NCBI RefSeq assembly: GCF_033568475.1
Contig: NW_027331831.1
Span: 15,190,001-15,254,000, forward strand
Reading direction: 5' to 3'
Length of the DNA: 64,000 nt
DNA from: Henckelia pumila
Lineage: Eukaryota > Streptophyta > Magnoliopsida > Lamiales > Gesneriaceae
Position numbers and translations under genes: made by a program. Each line of letters starts with the position of its first letter. Position 1 is the first letter of the stretch. Shown here in pieces: positions 60,109 through 64,000 of this stretch. Under the pieces are notes generated by a model. That model was given only the letters and a program-made list of their open reading frames with translations, was not told the DNA's origin and searched no databases.

Positions 60109-61638
60109 ATGGTGAAGACGACGATGCCGATTGCATCCCCGGTTTCCATGATTCCGTCCTGTTCGCAGCTGCCCGCGGTTCGTGCGACGGCTGCCGGAAG
60201 TGGCCACGGGCTTTCCTCTCACGCTTCTCCGGCTTTCGGTGGACTTTGCCGGAACTCGCTGCGAAATCGGATGATTACGCCCCTGGCGAGGTCTTGGAAG
60301 AAAGCCTTGATCAAGTGTGGTGCCGCGGTTCGGGAGATTGACGAGAGTGAGTTCAACGATGTCGTCTTGAAGTCGGAACGCCCAGTCCTTGTTGAGTTCG
60401 TGGCTACTTGGTGCGGTCCCTGCCGTTTGATTGCTCCCGCGGTTGAAACCCTAGCAAGGGTACGGTGGCTACTCACTTATTTTTCCTTTTTTCACTTGTT
60501 CAATGGTAATTAATGTTACATGTCACGTGGGTGATTGATTTTTGTTTTTGTTTAAAAAAAAAGGATTTTTTGGTGAAACTCAAGGTGAGATTTTGGCGTG
60601 CATTTTACAAGTGTTTTCATTGTTTACTGGAACTGGATCACGGGCATTGATCCAGTGATGATATACCACTATTGTTTTGGCATCACTTTCTTGGATTAGC
60701 GCATTAATTTTAGGACAAGACAAGAAGGGGTTAGAGAGTTCATCTGAGAAAGGGCTAGTTTTTTAAATGGAGGAGAAAAGGTTTAATATATCTGTTGCAA
60801 TTGCAGTCTTTATGTCTGATTTGAAGCACACCATTTCAGATTACGTAGCAAACCACTGTTACCTATGGATTAATTTTGTGAAATATTTTCTATTAATACG
60901 AAGTAGTTGATATGATGTTTAAACCGACATGTAATTTAGGCACTCTTTAATAATTTTCAAAATTTTTGCATGGAAAAACAGTTATATCAAATAGAGAAGA
61001 AATTTCTTATCGAATGGTTTTCAGGAACAAGGGAATCATAGTTTAGCAAAACTGAGAAATTGATTATGCCATTTGCCGCTGATACCTTTTCTTTAAAATC
61101 AAGAAAGGTTGGTGTTCTGGTGTGCCTGGAAATGTGTATATTAATGTAACTGCGAATACTACTTTTTACTTAATAACTTCTATTTTTCTTCTGGAAATAA
61201 TTATTTTTGAAGGATGCAATGTTTCTGCACACATGAAAGGGTGATATACAGATTGTATTCGGGGTGTGCCGTGAATTCTGCATAAAATTACTTTTCTTGT
61301 GTTCAAATAATGTTACATCAGCTAACAAATGCCCCTATTGAGAAACTGAACATGGTAATGAACAACATATCTGCATGAAACCTTTCTGCATAATATTCTT
61401 CTGTAATTTTTTCCTTTTACAAAATTCCCAGGAGTATCAAGAAAAACTGATGGTTGTTAAAGTTGATCACGATTCGAATCCACAACTGATTGAGAAATAC
61501 AAGGTTTATGGATTGCCAACATTGATAGTCTTCCAAGATGGTCAAGAAGTTCCCGGAAGCAGGAAGGAGGGTGCAATAACCAAAGCTAAACTTAAAGAGT
61601 ATGTAGACAAACATCTGGACTCGGTATCCATCTTATAA
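60109..61638 (+). CDS. TRXX: Thioredoxin x, chloroplastic
   Basis: Two exons (60109-60459 and 61432-61638, phase 0, GT-AG) give 185 residues; Arabidopsis Trx x is about the same length. It is a stromal disulphide reductase best known as electron donor to 2-Cys peroxiredoxin. The first 70 residues are Ser/Ala/Arg-rich with few acids, as expected for a chloroplast transit peptide. The mature part starts near [18 protein letters not shown]. The active site is WCGPC at 101-105 in [16 protein letters not shown]. Exon 2 adds [27 protein letters not shown] with the conserved cis-Pro, then [30 protein letters not shown] and [16 protein letters not shown] separate type x from types m and y. A later in-frame ATG (60124) is a possible alternative start. 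A hAT-like MITE sits just upstream. Confidence 0.93.
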
Positions 61639-62070
61639 CCCTCTTTGCATGGGTAAGCAATCCATTACTGCATCTCCTTCATAGAAATGATTACATTTTT
61701 ATGTTGAGGTAATAAATGCTTTGTATGTCCTGTATATTTATATTAAGTCATGTTATTGTACATTAGAGCAATTCCTAGGTATATATTTAAATAATTGTAA
61801 TTTTCAAAAAATAGTAGACATTACCTTGTACCTTTAGATCGATCTTAGTCTTACTTTGAGAGGAGGCGAATAGGTTCTGATCAATTTTAGCATACTAAGC
61901 CGATATAATTTTTGTGTTTATATCGCGAATGACGAGTTCTGTTATTTCTCGTACATTTTGATTGATTTTCGCTGGATAAAAACACCAAGGAAACATGTTA
62001 TACATTTGGAAACAAGTCAAGGAAATAATTTTACAAAAATATTTAGGGATGTTTCTTTGATAAGTATACT
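61639..62070 (+). other. Thioredoxin x 3' region and intergenic DNA
   Basis: AATAAA at 61711-61716 is a good poly-A signal candidate, about 75 nt after the stop. Nothing else is recognised before the solo LTR. Confidence 0.5.
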
Positions 62071-63245
62071 TGTAAGGCCCGGTTTACTCACTAAAATGCA
62101 TGCAGAATTTATTAAAATAAATCCAATTGTTAGAAAACTATTGCCATCTTTCTAAATGATCTCATCCTATTTTTGTAATATTTCCAAATAGAAATTTTCT
62201 TTGGATTATGAAAATTCTAAATACCCAATACCATCTATTCAATTATACAAAAGAAAATAATCACGTCTCCAAACCCTACATAGGTAGTGTTTAGGAGTGT
62301 TTCTAGGAAACATTTCTCAGCTTTTACTTAACAAAATTTCACAAAATTTCAAAATTTTGTTAAAAAAAAATCTGAGAAGTGTTTCCTAGAATCTCTTCCA
62401 AACGCTACCATATTGTGATATTGACATCTCAAATTGTCTTCTTCTTTGACTCTTCCACGCAATATACATTCATCTCCTTCATCTAGACCATTAACTAATA
62501 CCAAATTATTCAGCGCACTCCAAAATCTGAAAACTAATTCGACATCACTGGTACAACAAAAGCTTTCATAACAATAAATGCAAGATATACATGTCAGAAT
62601 GCCAGAGTTCAGATAGAAGTAGAATCACAAAATCCAGATCAAAATTTTTGTCATATAGCCCGTTGATCACTGGGAAGTAAGAGGTTATTCACATACACGT
62701 AGTACATTGACCCATAGGAAACAAGAGGTGACTGGCATGTCCTATCACACATGTAACACATCGACTCGCCGAAAACAAGAGGTGACTCACATTGCAGACA
62801 GAACAGAACACAACTGGCATAACATAACAGACAGAATGCAGAGTTCCAGCAGATAAAAGATCAACAAAACACAGAACAATCACTGAATCACATATGCCTC
62901 CAAATCCCTTGGAACTTCCAATCACACGTGCATATCAAAATATTAAGGGATGATTGTATAGACAGTAAGTAGGATTTTTTTTTTTCTTTTCCTTCTCCTT
63001 TTCTTTATTTCATTGCTATATATTTTTTTGGTGAGGGTTTTGAAGTGTAATTGTGATAGAAAAGAGTATTTGTTCAATTCATATATATTTGTGGGTTGTA
63101 TCACCGAGCTCAAGCTCAAGGAAATAAAGAATTCAATTAACTTAAATACTTATACTATTTATCTACAAGCCTCATGATTATTACTTATATATTAAACAAA
63201 ATAACATGTCATTCATAATTTAAATTCAATATTTGCGGTGTTACA
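62071..63245. mobile_element. Solo LTR H with a nested MITE
   Basis: It starts TGTAAGGCCCGG, ends GCGGTGTTACA, and is flanked by ATACT on both sides (62066-62070 and 63246-63250). There is no coding sequence. Length is about 1175 bp, of which about 127 bp is a later MITE insertion. A motif close to GAAACAAGAGGTGACT is repeated two to three times near 62670-62790. The TGTAAGGCCCG start is common in plant gypsy LTRs. Confidence 0.82.
62286..62412. mobile_element. Foldback MITE, copy 2 (GGTAGTGTTTG family), inside solo LTR H
   Basis: The left arm GGTAGTGTTTAGGAG...AGGAAACATTTCTCAG pairs with CTGAGAAGTGTTTCCT...CTTCCAAACGCTACC on the right. The centre is CAAAATTTCAAAATTTTG. ATA flanks both sides, a possible 3-bp duplication. 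Its arms and centre match the copy at 4548-4668. Confidence 0.78.
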
Positions 63246-63250
63246 ATACT

Positions 63251-63664
63251 TGCATTTACATATCTAACTGAATATGAAGTGTCTTGTGAAGTTGAGGTAA
63301 ATTTGTTCGAAGAAAAAGTTGACTGAAAATAGCTCTCTTTTGTTTAGGTACTTTCACAACAAAATTCTGGATAAGTTGCGGTAAAAGGAAAGTGTGATGA
63401 TGATTTACAATATTTGTATGAATATGTTGTTAGTAATATATTGTTTCTAATCAATCTTATTTGCAGCGCAGTCTGAATGCATAATTTGACTGGTAACATA
63501 CATAATGTGAGAAAATAAACACCAAGAAAGAAGGCAAAAAATAAATACAAATTATTTTATTAATTTATAAATCTTAAAATGAATGGAACACACATTGAAA
63601 TATGAATCCATAAAACCTAATCTGTTAAATATCAGATTGTTTATTGAGTAGCAATGCTAATAGT
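63251..63664. other. Intergenic DNA, 3' side of the sugar transporter
   Basis: No separate gene is seen. The part near 63540-63664 is probably the 3' UTR of the minus-strand transporter gene. Confidence 0.45.
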
Positions 63665-64000
63665 TCAGGCATTTTGATGGTTAATCTTGTTATTAGTGTG
63701 GTGTCCCAGACCCACTGCATCATCGGGAATGTATTTGCCCCAGAACCAGTGAGCCTTCCACACTCTGTTCATCTCTTCAATCGGCATGTTCTTTGTCTCG
63801 GGCACAAAAAAGAACACGAACACTGTCATCAACAGCACGAATCCGGCGAAGAAGAAGAACAGGCCGAACTTCATGTGGCAGAGCATTGACAAGAACAGTT
63901 GCCCAATCACGAATGTGAAGAACATGTTCACGGAAACATTGATGGATTGTCCTGCAGATCTGATTTCCAATGGGAAGATTTCACTGGGAACCAGCCATCC
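63665..64000 (-). CDS. Hexose/H+ symporter, STP family, last exon (partial)
   Basis: The minus-strand frame enters from beyond the right edge and ends at TGA (63665-63667), giving the last 111 residues. Plant STP proteins are plasma-membrane monosaccharide/H+ symporters with 12 transmembrane segments of the major facilitator superfamily. Visible here are [19 protein letters not shown] (the loop before TM11), two hydrophobic segments ([17 protein letters not shown] and [20 protein letters not shown]), and the family mark [20 protein letters not shown]. The tail is short and His/Asn-rich ([15 protein letters not shown]). Which STP paralogue this is cannot be told from this part. Confidence 0.93.
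   Translation of the reverse strand, partial: GWLVPSEIFPLEIRSAGQSINVSVNMFFTFVIGQLFLSMLCHMKFGLFFFFAGFVLLMTVFVFFFVPETKNMPIEEMNRVWKAHWFWGKYIPDDAVGLGHHTNNKINHQNA

Noticed and set aside
1-64000. tRNA, rRNA or snoRNA genes
   Set aside because: I looked for cloverleaf-like and rRNA-like sequence and saw none; the only tRNA-related matches are retroelement primer-binding sites. A covariance-model scan would be decisive.

Overview
The window is nuclear DNA of a flowering plant, most likely a eudicot. It has AT-rich intergenic space, short GT-AG introns, six plant-type host genes, and typical plant LTR retrotransposons, hAT-like elements and MITEs. The exact species cannot be told from the sequence. 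All functional names rest on recognising protein families by eye, and exon models come from splice sites plus remembered homologues.

Host genes: (1) a conserved plant protein of unknown function with a C-terminal zinc ribbon (6209-10172, +, 8 exons); (2) the mitochondrial complex I subunit NDUFB7/B18 (13595-13888, -, one exon); (3) a CHR19/ETL1-type SNF2 chromatin remodelling ATPase (23318-29316, +, 12 exons, complete); (4) a C2-domain ABA-related (CAR-type) protein (29829-30679, -, 3 exons), tail to tail with CHR19; (5) chloroplast thioredoxin x (60109-61638, +, 2 exons); (6) the last exon of an STP-type hexose/H+ symporter running off the right edge (63665-64000, -). They do not form a pathway. 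NDUFB7 and CHR19 are also near neighbours in Arabidopsis (At2g02050 and At2g02090, from memory), which suggests old microsynteny.

Repeats, left to right: a decayed L1-type LINE 3' end (1463-3170); LTR-like relics and a foldback MITE (3.3-5.8 kb); a hAT-like MITE (15.8 kb); an array of about 4.5 tandem units of about 558 bp (16.6-19.1 kb); a second pair of direct repeats (19.1 and 19.7 kb); a gag-only Ty3/gypsy element with both LTRs and an ACACA target duplication (32762-38440).

From 40523 to 59012 there is a deeply nested insertion. A small GGCGG-rich repeat was split by a Ty1/copia element (A). Element A was itself split twice: once by a hAT-like element (C) that carries a Reina-like Ty3/gypsy element (D), which carries a solo LTR (E); and once, inside its right LTR, by a young copia element (B). 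Target-site duplications support almost every layer. A further solo LTR with its own nested MITE lies at 62071-63245.

Most notable for follow-up are the 558-bp tandem array, the layered insertion and its relative dating, the gag-only element with a GC-rich segment of unknown origin, and a 96-nt stop-free intron in the zinc-ribbon gene that could give a second isoform.
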